A stretch of DNA of 64,000 bases. Origin: Algoriphagus lutimaris (GTDB lineage: Bacteria > Bacteroidota > Bacteroidia > Cytophagales > Cyclobacteriaceae). Where the stretch lies: positions 1,889,786 through 1,953,785 of the forward strand of contig NZ_JAFIDJ010000001.1 of the NCBI RefSeq assembly GCF_017051705.1. The letters are read 5' to 3'. The position numbers were made by a program, and so were the translations under genes. Of this stretch, positions 17,880-25,939 are shown one piece after another (position 1 is the first letter of the stretch; each line of letters opens with the position of its first letter). The notes below the pieces were generated by a model, which was not told the origin of the DNA, ran no database searches, and worked only from the letters and a program-made list of their open reading frames with translations.

Positions 17880-18629
17880 ATGAAACTCACTAACTATAAA
17901 AATACAGTTTTAATCTTTCTTTTTATTGGACTGATTTCTTCCGGCTGCGACACCATCAATCAACTTGGAGGACAGTTCGGATTAGGAACCCCTACCAATG
18001 CAGAGATCAATTCGGGGCTCAAACAAGCTTTGGAATATGGTACCAGCTACGCTACAGAACGACTTTCAAAAGAAGATGGGTATTTGGGAAATTTAGCTAT
18101 CAAAATAGTTTTTCCTGAAGAAGCCAAAAAAGTGGAAAATACACTTCGTTCTATTGGATTAGGAAACCTTTGTGATCAAGTGATCATCAGTTTCAATCGG
18201 GCTGCTGAAGACGCAGCAATTGAAGCCAAACCAATTTTTGTCGCCGCTATCAATGACATGAGCATTACTGATGTGAAGAATATTTTGATGGGAGAAAATG
18301 ATGCTGCAACCACCTATTTTGAGAATATGACGACAAGTTCTTTGGAAGAAAAATTCAAACCAATCATCGAATCTAGTTTAAATAAGGTCGGCGCCACCAA
18401 ATACTGGGGAGACGTCATTGGAAGGTATAACCAAGTACCTTTAATAAAGCCCATTGAAGCCAATTTGCCCAAGTACGTTACTAAAAAAGCCATTGAAGGA
18501 CTCTTTTATGAAATCGCCAAAGAGGAATTAAAAATTCGGGAAAATGTAACTGCTAGAAGCACAGTATTGCTTCAAAAAGTATTTGGCTACGCTGAACGTG
18601 AAAAAGCAGGTACAGGAACAGTAAATTAA
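17880..18629 (+). CDS. DUF4197 lipoprotein, copy 1
   Basis: A 249-residue lipoprotein: the signal sequence ends at FIGLISSGC (Cys23 would be lipidated). The rest is the helical DUF4197 domain (INSGLKQALEYG, then FNRAAEDAAIEAKPIF and TKKAIEGLFYEIAKEE). The family has no established function. A second, clearly homologous copy lies at 20421-21152 on the other side of the M48 protease, pointing to a local duplication. Only this copy has a lipobox. Confidence 0.85.
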   Translation: MKLTNYKNTVLIFLFIGLISSGCDTINQLGGQFGLGTPTNAEINSGLKQALEYGTSYATERLSKEDGYLGNLAIKIVFPEEAKKVENTLRSIGLGNLCDQVIISFNRAAEDAAIEAKPIFVAAINDMSITDVKNILMGENDAATTYFENMTTSSLEEKFKPIIESSLNKVGATKYWGDVIGRYNQVPLIKPIEANLPKYVTKKAIEGLFYEIAKEELKIRENVTARSTVLLQKVFGYAEREKAGTGTVN

Positions 18630-18653
18630 TATTCATCCGCAATCACATTAATT

Positions 18654-18688
18654 AAAAACCGAGCTAAGGGGTTTGGTTTTTATTTTTT
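18654..18688 (+). terminator. Probable terminator after DUF4197 copy 1
   Basis: Short stem AAAAACC / GGTTTTT (18654-18660 with 18675-18681) with a 14-base loop and a following T-rich run. The long loop makes this a weaker call. It lies between the convergent ends of the DUF4197 and M48 genes. Confidence 0.45.
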
Positions 18689-18709
18689 TAAAGCCAGACT
18701 AACTAGTGA

Positions 18710-20158
18710 TTATTTTCCAACGACTTTGATCAACATTCCTTTGTTTAATTGATCTGTCAAATGTATCCCATTTAGAAGTGAAAGTTCTTCATATCGCTCA
18801 GATGGCATTCCATAATACTTAAAGGCCGCTTCTAATGACATTGAATTTGGAACTGTTTTGATTTTTATAATATCGGGTTTTCGGTTTAGTTTTTCCGAAT
18901 CTCTTAATTCTTGAAAATCACGTATCGTCTTATTAAAAACTGACTGGTATGAATCAAACTTTGCCAGCTCCGTAACCCCCATCAAACTATAAATATTTCC
19001 TTCAAATTGAATAAGAGAAGAAAGGACACGGATGGTACTACCTTGCTCTTGTAAATAATCGGCAACCATTAGTATTGCCGGCATGCTGTTGATGGTCTTT
19101 TTCTTAGATTCTACCAGCGTCAGTCCATAATTCTCCAAAACTGTATTTGCAGCTTCTTCCAGGTTAGCTCCTGAGGCTAAAGTCAGAATCATCACTGCAT
19201 CACCAGCCTTTGGTGCCATTTGAAACTGTTGTGGTGAGTTTTGGTGACTCCAATCTGTAGGAAGTGGAAATTGGATTTTTAGAACTGGATGATAAAAAGT
19301 ATTATTCTCTACAAATCCCTGCTTTGGATCCTCTCCCACTATTAGACCATCAATTTTTCGCAGATAACTGTCTCGGTTTATTTCAAATTCAGTCATTTTA
19401 GACTTTTGCTGCCACTCTAATGCAAGTCTCTCAACAGTCGCATTTCGTTCTTCAGGTGAAGGGTGAGTAGAAAGAAAAGGGGGAATTTCACCCGCTCCAG
19501 AATTATCCTGTTGTCTTTCTAGTGTTTCGAAAAATCCGGCCATTTCAGTCGCATCATACCCGATTTGGGAAGAATAATCCACACCTAGCTCATCGGATTG
19601 ACGCTCCGCATCTCTTCCGAATTTCAGCAAAGCCAACTGCATTCCCTGTGACAAAGGCTCTACGAATTCACTGAGCTGAGGGACTAAAATGATCCCCGCT
19701 ATAAGACCTAGCTGCCCAAGAATCTGATTCCGCTGCTGTATCACTGAATGCCTAGCGGTAACGTGACCAATCTCATGACCTAACACCCCCGCAAACTCAG
19801 CTTCATTATTAAAATGCGCCATAATGCCTCGGGTAAAATAGACAAACCCACCGGGCACCGCAAAGGCATTAATTACTGGTGAGTCCACTATTTTGAACTC
19901 ATAGGCTAATTTTGGACGATGTGAGATTGCCGCCATTTCATTGCCCTTAGTAGTGATAAATTCTTGGAGTTCTGGATCTTCATAAAGGCCAAAAAAGGCA
20001 ACAATTTCAGGATCTGACTGCTGTCCCATCTCGATTTCCTGAGCTTCAGACATCAATACAACTTGCTTTTTTCCTGTGACAGGATTGATTGCACAGGAAC
20101 TTAAACCCAAGAGTATAAATGCTGAAAAGAGGCTTAGGTAATTCTTGTAAGTTCTCAT
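18710..20158 (-). CDS. M48-family metalloprotease lipoprotein
   Basis: A 482-residue periplasmic lipoprotein (signal ending LLGLSSC). The M48 domain has the zinc motif HEIGHVTARH near residue 128 and the third ligand in ERQSDELGVDY near 190. A C-terminal region after about residue 430 (LEAAFKYYGM, then LLNGIHLTDQLNKGMLIKVV) looks like a LysM-type module. It resembles BepA/LoiP-like outer-membrane quality-control proteases. It is flanked by the two DUF4197 genes on the opposite strand. The 262-base spacer at 20159-20420 shows no clear promoter or RNA. Confidence 0.87.
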   Translation of the reverse strand: MRTYKNYLSLFSAFILLGLSSCAINPVTGKKQVVLMSEAQEIEMGQQSDPEIVAFFGLYEDPELQEFITTKGNEMAAISHRPKLAYEFKIVDSPVINAFAVPGGFVYFTRGIMAHFNNEAEFAGVLGHEIGHVTARHSVIQQRNQILGQLGLIAGIILVPQLSEFVEPLSQGMQLALLKFGRDAERQSDELGVDYSSQIGYDATEMAGFFETLERQQDNSGAGEIPPFLSTHPSPEERNATVERLALEWQQKSKMTEFEINRDSYLRKIDGLIVGEDPKQGFVENNTFYHPVLKIQFPLPTDWSHQNSPQQFQMAPKAGDAVMILTLASGANLEEAANTVLENYGLTLVESKKKTINSMPAILMVADYLQEQGSTIRVLSSLIQFEGNIYSLMGVTELAKFDSYQSVFNKTIRDFQELRDSEKLNRKPDIIKIKTVPNSMSLEAAFKYYGMPSERYEELSLLNGIHLTDQLNKGMLIKVVGK

Positions 20159-20420
20159 TAGAATATAAGTTTGCCGGGTATTTATTAATGATTCATTGAA
20201 AATTTCATTCCAATTAATTTTGGGAAGAAAATTTGCTTTTAGCTGCGGTCAAATGTGATTCGTTAAATCAAAGAGACGAGGATTCCCATAACAGACACCT
20301 GGGTTTCTTCATTCATGCAGGCAACTAAACAAGAAACCAATTTTTATTAATCCCCTGATATCTTATCCAATCGAATTACGTTAATTGAGTATCATCACAA
20401 AATTCAATTAAAATCCCCCA

Positions 20421-21152
20421 ATGCAAATTTCAAAAAGCTTTCAATCCTCATTCCTTTCAGCGATTCTTTTATTCTTTGTTTTTACGCTAGATACTCATTC
20501 GACAATTGCCCAAAGTATCTTCAAACCCACAAATGAACAACTCAACGCCGGATTAAAGGAAGCTTTGGCTTTAGCCACAGACATCAGTGCTGATCGACTT
20601 CACTTAGAAGATGGCTATCTGAATAATCTGGATGTAAAAATCCTCTTCCCCCCAGAGGCAAAAAACATAGAAAACACCCTTCGGTCTTTGGGGTTAGGTT
20701 CCATGGTGGATCAGGTAATAGTAAGTGTAAACAGGGCTGCGGAAGATGCAGCAATTCAGGCAAAACCAATTTTTGAATTAGCTATCAAAGAGATGAGTAT
20801 TCAAGATGTGAAATCGATCCTGACTGGGGAGAAAGATGCTGCCACTCAATATTTCGCTAATTCTACCAGTGATAGTTTAGCTGTAAAATTTGAGCCTATT
20901 ATCGATCAAAGCCTCAAAAAGGTGGATGCAACCAAATATTGGGAAGACGTAACAACACGCTATAATAAGGTGCCTTTTGTCAAAAAAGTGAATACGGATC
21001 TGACTGGATATGTCACCAAAAAAGCAATTGATGGACTTTTTATAGAAATCGCCAAAGAGGAATTAAAGATCCGTGAAAATATCAATACCAGAAGTACCTT
21101 ATTGTTACAAAAGGTTTTTGGATACGCAGATAGCCAAACTCAAGGAAACTAA
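20421..21152 (+). CDS. DUF4197 exported protein, copy 2
   Basis: A 243-residue paralogue of the 17880 gene, with well over half of positions identical by eye (VNRAAEDAAIQAKPIF, TKKAIDGLFIEIAKEE and LLLQKVFGYAD are shared nearly verbatim). The N-terminus differs: a standard signal peptide ending HSTIAQS replaces the lipobox, so this copy should be soluble in the periplasm. The pair brackets the M48 protease. A strong terminator follows. Confidence 0.85.
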   Translation: MQISKSFQSSFLSAILLFFVFTLDTHSTIAQSIFKPTNEQLNAGLKEALALATDISADRLHLEDGYLNNLDVKILFPPEAKNIENTLRSLGLGSMVDQVIVSVNRAAEDAAIQAKPIFELAIKEMSIQDVKSILTGEKDAATQYFANSTSDSLAVKFEPIIDQSLKKVDATKYWEDVTTRYNKVPFVKKVNTDLTGYVTKKAIDGLFIEIAKEELKIRENINTRSTLLLQKVFGYADSQTQGN

Positions 21153-21245
21153 ACTGATTAGTTAAAAAGGTAAGGTTCGGAAATCTGTGATTATCTCTTT
21201 AATGAAAAGGTTTCCCATTTATAAAGCGAAGTAATAATGAACAAA

Positions 21246-21271
21246 AAAACCGGGCCTCACAGCCCGGTTTT
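21246..21271. terminator. Bidirectional terminator between DUF4197 copy 2 and lysS
   Basis: Perfect 10-base stem AAAACCGGGC / GCCCGGTTTT with the 6-base loop CTCACA, and A/T runs on both sides, so it can end both the DUF4197 transcript and lysS. Confidence 0.9.
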
Positions 21272-21287
21272 ACTTTTTATCATTTGA

Positions 21288-22991
21288 TCAAAGTAACTGT
21301 ACTGTCAAAAGGTCTCCATCCTTTTGCACCCTTGCCACTTCTTTTTTGCTTAATCCTTTCATCGCTACATCCCATTTTTTATTACTCAGGCCTGTTTGCT
21401 CTTTTAGCTTACCCAAGTCAATCGGATGTTCTTTTTTCAGCAAATCCAAAACCAGCTTTTCTTCCTCTGTCAACTCTACCGCTTTCTTTTCAGGTCTCAT
21501 CTGAGGGAAGAACAATACTTCCTGGATGGTGGTATTGTTGGTCAAAAGCATGGTCAATCGATCGATTCCGATTCCTAAACCTGAGGTAGGAGGCATCCCG
21601 TATTCCAGTGCACGAAGGAAATCCAAATCCATCGCCATCGCTTCATCGTCTCCTCTTTCTGCCAATTTCAACTGATCCTCGAATCTTTCTCTTTGATCGA
21701 TTGGATCGTTCAATTCAGTATAGGCGTTTGCTATTTCCTTACCATTTACAAATAACTCAAAACGCTCCACCAATCCTGGTTCCGTTCTATGCTTCTTCGC
21801 CAATGGCGTCATTTCGATTGGGTAATCCGTGATATAAGTAGGCTGGATCAAGTTGGCTTCCACTTTCTCTCCAAAGATTTCATCCACCAATTTACCCTTA
21901 CCCATGGTGTCATCGACTGCAATTCCCATTTCCGAACAAACCTTTCTTAAACCTTGCTCATCCATTTGGCTGACGTCGATTCCAGCATATTCCTTGATGG
22001 AATCATACATGGACAGCCTTCTATAAGGTCCGGCAAAATCAATTTCATTCTCCCCTACCTTGATTTTGGTCTTTCCATGAATGGACTCAGTCACCTGCTC
22101 GATCAACTCCTCTACCATTTCCATCATCCAGATGTAATCTTTATAGGCTACATAAATCTCCATGGAGGTAAATTCTGGATTATGCGTACGGTCCATTCCT
22201 TCATTTCGGAACATCTTACCAAACTCATATACTCCATCGAATCCACCTACAATTAATCTCTTTAGATACAACTCATTTGCAATCCGCAAATACAATGGCA
22301 TATCCAAGGTATTGTGATGCGTTTGAAATGGCCTGGCTGCAGCACCTCCATGGACAGCCTGTAAAATAGGTGTCTCCACTTCTAACCAACCATGATCGTC
22401 AAAATAACGACGCATCTGTGTGATGATTTTGGAACGTGTGATGAAGGTTTTTTTCACCTCTGGATTCACCGTCAAATCCACATATCGTTGCCTATATCTT
22501 AATTCCGGATCGGTAAATCCATCATGGACATTTCCATCCTCATCTCTTTTTACTACAGGAAGTGGCTTTACTGATTTAGAAAGGACTTTCAGCTCAGTCA
22601 CATGAAGAGAAATTTCTCCGGTTTGGGTGGTAAAAATATATCCCTTCACTCCAATGAAGTCTCCAATACCCAACAACTTTTTGAATACTGAATTATAAAG
22701 AGTCTTATCATCACCTGGGCAGATGTCATCACGACGTACATAAATCTGAAGTCTTCCGGTGGAATCCTGAATTTCACCAAAAGATGCAGACCCCATGATT
22801 CTTCTACTCATCAGACGACCTGCAATCGAAATGCTTTTGTAATCGTTTTTACGATTTTCATAATTTCGATGGATGTCGGCTGCGGTCACATTGATTGGAA
22901 AAGCTTCCGCTGGGTAAGGATTGATCCCCAATTTCATCAATTCTTCCCGGTCTTTTCTTCTCTCTATTTCCTGTTCGCTCAAAAGTTGCAT
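21288..22991 (-). CDS. lysS: Lysyl-tRNA synthetase, class II
   Basis: A 567-residue class II synthetase that charges tRNA-Lys. Motif 2 ([18 protein letters not shown]) and motif 3 ([15 protein letters not shown]) are clear, and an OB-fold anticodon-binding domain precedes them ([19 protein letters not shown]). It carries a C-terminal extension of roughly 65 residues after motif 3 ([17 protein letters not shown]), which looks like a small winged-helix-like appendage common in Bacteroidota LysRS. It ends at the bidirectional terminator at 21246-21271. Confidence 0.95.
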   Translation of the reverse strand: MQLLSEQEIERRKDREELMKLGINPYPAEAFPINVTAADIHRNYENRKNDYKSISIAGRLMSRRIMGSASFGEIQDSTGRLQIYVRRDDICPGDDKTLYNSVFKKLLGIGDFIGVKGYIFTTQTGEISLHVTELKVLSKSVKPLPVVKRDEDGNVHDGFTDPELRYRQRYVDLTVNPEVKKTFITRSKIITQMRRYFDDHGWLEVETPILQAVHGGAAARPFQTHHNTLDMPLYLRIANELYLKRLIVGGFDGVYEFGKMFRNEGMDRTHNPEFTSMEIYVAYKDYIWMMEMVEELIEQVTESIHGKTKIKVGENEIDFAGPYRRLSMYDSIKEYAGIDVSQMDEQGLRKVCSEMGIAVDDTMGKGKLVDEIFGEKVEANLIQPTYITDYPIEMTPLAKKHRTEPGLVERFELFVNGKEIANAYTELNDPIDQRERFEDQLKLAERGDDEAMAMDLDFLRALEYGMPPTSGLGIGIDRLTMLLTNNTTIQEVLFFPQMRPEKKAVELTEEEKLVLDLLKKEHPIDLGKLKEQTGLSNKKWDVAMKGLSKKEVARVQKDGDLLTVQLL

Positions 22992-23044
22992 TTTTTATCT
23001 ATCCTCTTTTATGATTCACTATTAATTTCAATTCCTATAGCCTG

Positions 23045-24229
23045 TTAAGCCACTGCTTTTCTTCGCTTCAATTCCCGTTTGATCAATTCAAATTCACGGC
23101 TACTTTGTCCTGCAATACTAGAGTTTTCTGCTGCACGTCTAGTTAAATAAGGCATTACCTTTTCTACAGGACCATAAGGCACATATTTCACTACTCGGTA
23201 ACCGGCATTGGCCAGGTTGAAGGAAATATTATCACTCATTCCATAAAGCTGCGCAAAGAATACCTGATCAGATTTCGGATCAATATTGTATTTATCCATC
23301 AAAGCTGTAGCAAGGAGATTACTATTCTCATTATGCGACCCGCACATCAGGAATACCCGCTCATGATGTGATATACAAAACTCTACAGCTGCATTGTAAT
23401 CATGATCAGTTGCTTGCTTATTGGGCTGAATAGGACTTGGATACTTCAGGCGTTCCGCCCTTTCTCCTTCTTTCTCCATGTAAGCCCCTCTCACCAATTT
23501 TGCGCCTAATAAATACCCTTTTTGTTCTGCAGTTTCTTTGGCCTTTTTCAACCTTCCGAGCATGTCATGGCGGTACATCTGATAGGTGTTGTATACTACA
23601 CATCGCTCCTTGTTATACTTTTCCATGGCATCATAGGTCAGCTCATCTACTGTATCCTGAAACCAAGACTCTTCCGCATCAATCAATATCTTCAACCCTA
23701 GATCATGTGCCGTTTTACAAAGCATATCCACTCTTGCTTTGGTCCTGTCATATGCCTCTTGCTCTTCAACTGTCAGAGGTTCGCCTGCCTGGATTTTGAT
23801 CATAGGATGGTAATCACCCAAACCGGTAACTTTAATCACCCCAAAAGGCATATAATCTGTTTTGGCAGAAGCAATCATGGTTTGTCGAATTTCTTCTGTC
23901 GTCTTTTCGAAGCTTTCCTCATCCCCTTTTCCTTCCACTGAATAATCCAAAATGGCCTCAATACCATAGTTTGCCAAGGACTCACAGGCCTTGATGCTTT
24001 CCTGAATGGTCTCTCCACCACAGAAATGTCCAAACATGGTTTGTTTCATGATCCATTTGATTGGTAACTTCAATTTCAAAGCAAAATGGGTCAAGGCAAT
24101 ACCAATATCGGAAAGCGTTTTATTATTCAATAAAGAAAACACCAAGTGCGTTCTTTTTAGCTCTGCATCCGTTTTTGAAGCAAAGGCTATTTCCAGATTT
24201 TCGAAAGAAATAGTCGGTTTTGTAGGCAT
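23045..24229 (-). CDS. Proline dehydrogenase
   Basis: A 394-residue stand-alone FAD-dependent proline dehydrogenase (PutA N-terminal type, PF01619). It oxidises proline to pyrroline-5-carboxylate. Visible marks include the barrel strands ILIDAEESW, GAKLVRGAYMEKE and QLYGMSDNISF, then VVKYVPYGPVEKVMPYLTRR at the flavin/substrate end. No P5C dehydrogenase is adjacent. A sequence TATCTTTG, matching the Bacteroidota -7 element, lies just upstream on the minus strand. Confidence 0.92.
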   Translation of the reverse strand: MPTKPTISFENLEIAFASKTDAELKRTHLVFSLLNNKTLSDIGIALTHFALKLKLPIKWIMKQTMFGHFCGGETIQESIKACESLANYGIEAILDYSVEGKGDEESFEKTTEEIRQTMIASAKTDYMPFGVIKVTGLGDYHPMIKIQAGEPLTVEEQEAYDRTKARVDMLCKTAHDLGLKILIDAEESWFQDTVDELTYDAMEKYNKERCVVYNTYQMYRHDMLGRLKKAKETAEQKGYLLGAKLVRGAYMEKEGERAERLKYPSPIQPNKQATDHDYNAAVEFCISHHERVFLMCGSHNENSNLLATALMDKYNIDPKSDQVFFAQLYGMSDNISFNLANAGYRVVKYVPYGPVEKVMPYLTRRAAENSSIAGQSSREFELIKRELKRRKAVA

Positions 24230-24246
24230 ATTTCTAAATAAAGGTG

Positions 24247-24254
24247 CAAAGATA
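24247..24254 (-). promoter_or_regulatory. Possible -7 element for proline dehydrogenase
   Basis: Reading the minus strand gives TATCTTTG, a match to the Bacteroidota -7 consensus TAnnTTTG, about 18 bases before the ATG at 24229. No TTG is found at the proper -33 distance, so the call is tentative. Confidence 0.35.
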
Positions 24255-24556
24255 TTAAAAAAACTACTTTTACTCGGTTTTTTTGCTCAATAACACTACT
24301 TTAAAACAAAGGAAAACAAGAGTGGTTCAGAATTTAATTTTGATTCTTGAAATCCAAGCAAATTTGATCGTAATCAAAACAGTATTTCAGGATGAGATCA
24401 TTTTTACCAAAAAAATATCAAAGAATTTTAAAAACAATAATCAATTGAAATCAGAATAATCTCCTGCTCCACACTATTAGAAAGTGGAAAAATAGGATTT
24501 TCAAGAAGTTTCTTCCATATAATATTGACTTAATAGAAATAGCTTTAAAAATTAAT

Positions 24557-24587
24557 TTTGATTTTAAAACCTACTGCCTTACATTTG
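24557..24587 (+). promoter_or_regulatory. Bacteroidota-type promoter of the aromatic operon
   Basis: TTTG at 24557-24560, a 19-base spacer, and TACATTTG at 24580-24587 match the Bacteroidota -33/-7 consensus (TTTG and TAnnTTTG) exactly. The transcription start would fall at about 24592-24595, on or next to the leader-peptide ATG at 24592. The leader ORF would then be translated from a leaderless or nearly leaderless RNA. The rest of the spacer from 24255 to 24556 is A+T-rich, and I see no gene in it. Confidence 0.65.
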
Positions 24588-24591
24588 GGCC

Positions 24592-24687
24592 ATGTTAATG
24601 ACAGCAGCGATCTATTTTACCTTCTTTTACTTTTACTTTCGAAGCCAAAATCGAATCGGTGCCGCCTATTGTCTAGCCAAAAACTAA
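24592..24687 (+). CDS. Phe/Tyr-rich leader peptide of the aromatic operon
   Basis: A 31-codon ORF (ATG 24592, TAA 24685-24687; a second in-frame ATG is at 24598). Codons 8-16 read YFTFFYFYF, eight aromatic residues in nine codons (five Phe, three Tyr). No Trp codon is present. The remainder reads RSQNRIGAAYCLAKN. The stop lies 22 bases before the terminator stem, and the operon for Phe/Tyr synthesis follows. This is the expected build of a ribosome-mediated attenuation leader such as E. coli pheL. The region is pyrimidine-rich, so some Phe/Leu enrichment is expected in any frame. The support comes from the combination with the RNA helices and the operon. Confidence 0.8.
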   Translation: MLMTAAIYFTFFYFYFRSQNRIGAAYCLAKN

Positions 24688-24735
24688 AAGAACATAAACT
24701 AACAAAGAGCCCGATTCGAAAGAGTCGGGTTTTTT
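24604..24735 (+). promoter_or_regulatory. Transcription attenuator (competing RNA helices)
   Basis: Segment 2 (24651-24659, TCGAATCGG) is perfectly complementary over 9 bases to segment 3 (24711-24719, CCGATTCGA), forming an antiterminator that destroys the terminator stem 24710-24729. A possible 1:2 helix pairs 24604-24611 (GCAGCGAT) with 24655-24662 (ATCGGTGC), 7 of 8 bases. A ribosome stalled on the aromatic codons (24613-24639) would cover segment 1 and free 2 to pair with 3, giving read-through when Phe/Tyr-tRNA is short. Otherwise the 3:4 terminator forms. The pairings are read from sequence, and the mechanism is inference from the E. coli pheA/trp model. Confidence 0.75.
24704..24735 (+). 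terminator. Attenuator terminator hairpin
   Basis: Stem CCCGATTC / GAGTCGGG (24710-24717 with 24722-24729, one G-U pair), a GAAA tetraloop and six Ts (24730-24735). Weaker A-T/G-U pairs could extend the base of the stem to 24704. It sits only 6 bases before the first possible start codon of the DAHP synthase gene, so it acts as a conditional terminator for that operon. Confidence 0.88.
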
Positions 24736-24753
24736 CATTTAATGCTTAGCCGT

Positions 24754-25851
24754 ATGAAAACGCACAAACAAATCAAAGACTGGGGCCTGGGACTGACAGG
24801 ACCAATGATCATCGCCGGCCCTTGTAGCGCCGAATCACCTGAACAAATCGAAAAGATTTGTCTTGAAATGAAAGAGGAAAATGTGATTCCTTCTATGTTC
24901 AGAGCCGGTATCTGGAAACCAAGAACAAGACCAGGAAGCTTCGAAGGTATCGGAGAAGAAGGTTTGAAGTGGATGGAAATTGTTCGTCATCACCTCAACA
25001 TTCCTATCACGGTAGAAGTTGGGAATGCAGCCCATGCTGAAATGGCGCTAAAAAACAATGTTGATGTGGTATGGGTAGGTGCAAGAACCACTGTCAACCC
25101 ATTTGCAGTACAGGAAATTGCAGATGCGTTGAAAGGATCAGATATTCCTGTGATGGTGAAAAACCCAATGAACCCTGACTTAGACCTATGGATGGGAGCT
25201 TTGGAAAGATTCCATGCAGTAGGTTTGACTAAACTGGCTGCTATCCACAGAGGTTTCTCTGATGCTTACGATAAGAGATTCCGTAACAAGCCAAACTGGT
25301 CTATGCCAATACATTTAAAGCGTGTTTGGACTGGAATGGAAGTAATCAACGACCCTTCTCACATTGTAGGTAAAAGAGATGGAATTCTAGAAATCTCTCA
25401 GCGTGCAATCAACTTTGGATTGGATGGTTTGATGATTGAAACGCACCATGATCCAGACAATGCATGGTCTGATGCCAAGCAGCAAGTCACTCCAAAGAGA
25501 CTAAAGGAAATTTTGAACGCCATCGACTTCAAAAAGCCTTTGGTATCAGAGCAACCTAGCGAAAAGCTAAACGACTTGAGAAGAGCTGTTGACCACCTTG
25601 ATGATCAGCTTTTGGATATTCTTCAGGAGAGGTTTGCAGTAATCGACCAAATTGGCGCGCATAAAAGAGAGCACCATTTGACGGTATTTCAGTCAGATAG
25701 ATGGAAAGACGTGATGGAAAGCAGAACTCAAAAAGGAGTACAGCGTCAGCTAAGCGAAAAGTTTATGAAGGAGTTACTTTATTCTATTCATGAAGAATCC
25801 GTAAAGCGTCAAGAAAAACAACTTCGTGAATCTGAAGCTGTTAAGAAGTAA
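24754..25851 (+). CDS. Bifunctional DAHP synthase / chorismate mutase
   Basis: About 365 residues. Residues 1-265 are a KDPG-aldolase-like DAHP synthase (IIAGPCSAESPEQ, then GIWKPRTRPGSFEGIGEEG and MIETHHDPDNAWSDAKQQ), which condenses PEP and erythrose 4-phosphate. Residues about 270-355 are an AroQ-type chorismate mutase (LNDLRRAVDHLDDQLLDIL, then RFAVIDQIGAHKREH). The fusion couples entry into the shikimate pathway with the branch to prephenate, and it may allow feedback by prephenate-pathway products. It heads the operon, directly after the attenuator. An in-frame ATG at 24742 is the alternative start. Confidence 0.93.
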   Translation: MKTHKQIKDWGLGLTGPMIIAGPCSAESPEQIEKICLEMKEENVIPSMFRAGIWKPRTRPGSFEGIGEEGLKWMEIVRHHLNIPITVEVGNAAHAEMALKNNVDVVWVGARTTVNPFAVQEIADALKGSDIPVMVKNPMNPDLDLWMGALERFHAVGLTKLAAIHRGFSDAYDKRFRNKPNWSMPIHLKRVWTGMEVINDPSHIVGKRDGILEISQRAINFGLDGLMIETHHDPDNAWSDAKQQVTPKRLKEILNAIDFKKPLVSEQPSEKLNDLRRAVDHLDDQLLDILQERFAVIDQIGAHKREHHLTVFQSDRWKDVMESRTQKGVQRQLSEKFMKELLYSIHEESVKRQEKQLRESEAVKK

Positions 25852-25872
25852 AAATTAAGGCTAAGCATCATC

Positions 25873-25907
25873 AGGTTTTGGGAGGAATATTTCTCCCAAA
25901 ACCTTTT
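25873..25907 (+). terminator. Strong intra-operon hairpin between DAHP synthase and aroB
   Basis: Perfect 12-base stem AGGTTTTGGGAG / CTCCCAAAACCT (25873-25884 with 25893-25904), an 8-base loop, then only four Ts. It is either a partial terminator that lowers expression of the distal genes or an mRNA-stabilising 3' end for the DAHP synthase message. Distal genes keep the same orientation and have no obvious promoter of their own. Confidence 0.6.
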
Positions 25908-25939
25908 GCCTACCTGCTAAAATATCCAATTAAATTCCG

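Noticed and set aside
24558-24749. A 63-codon frame (starting MILKPTALHLGHVN) across the aromatic leader region, with a Leu run
   Set aside because: It runs through the promoter and terminator and overlaps the DAHP synthase start. The frame offset by one base carries the Phe/Tyr leader and has its stop before the terminator, as expected for an attenuator. The Leu run is the out-of-frame shadow of the same pyrimidine-rich stretch.
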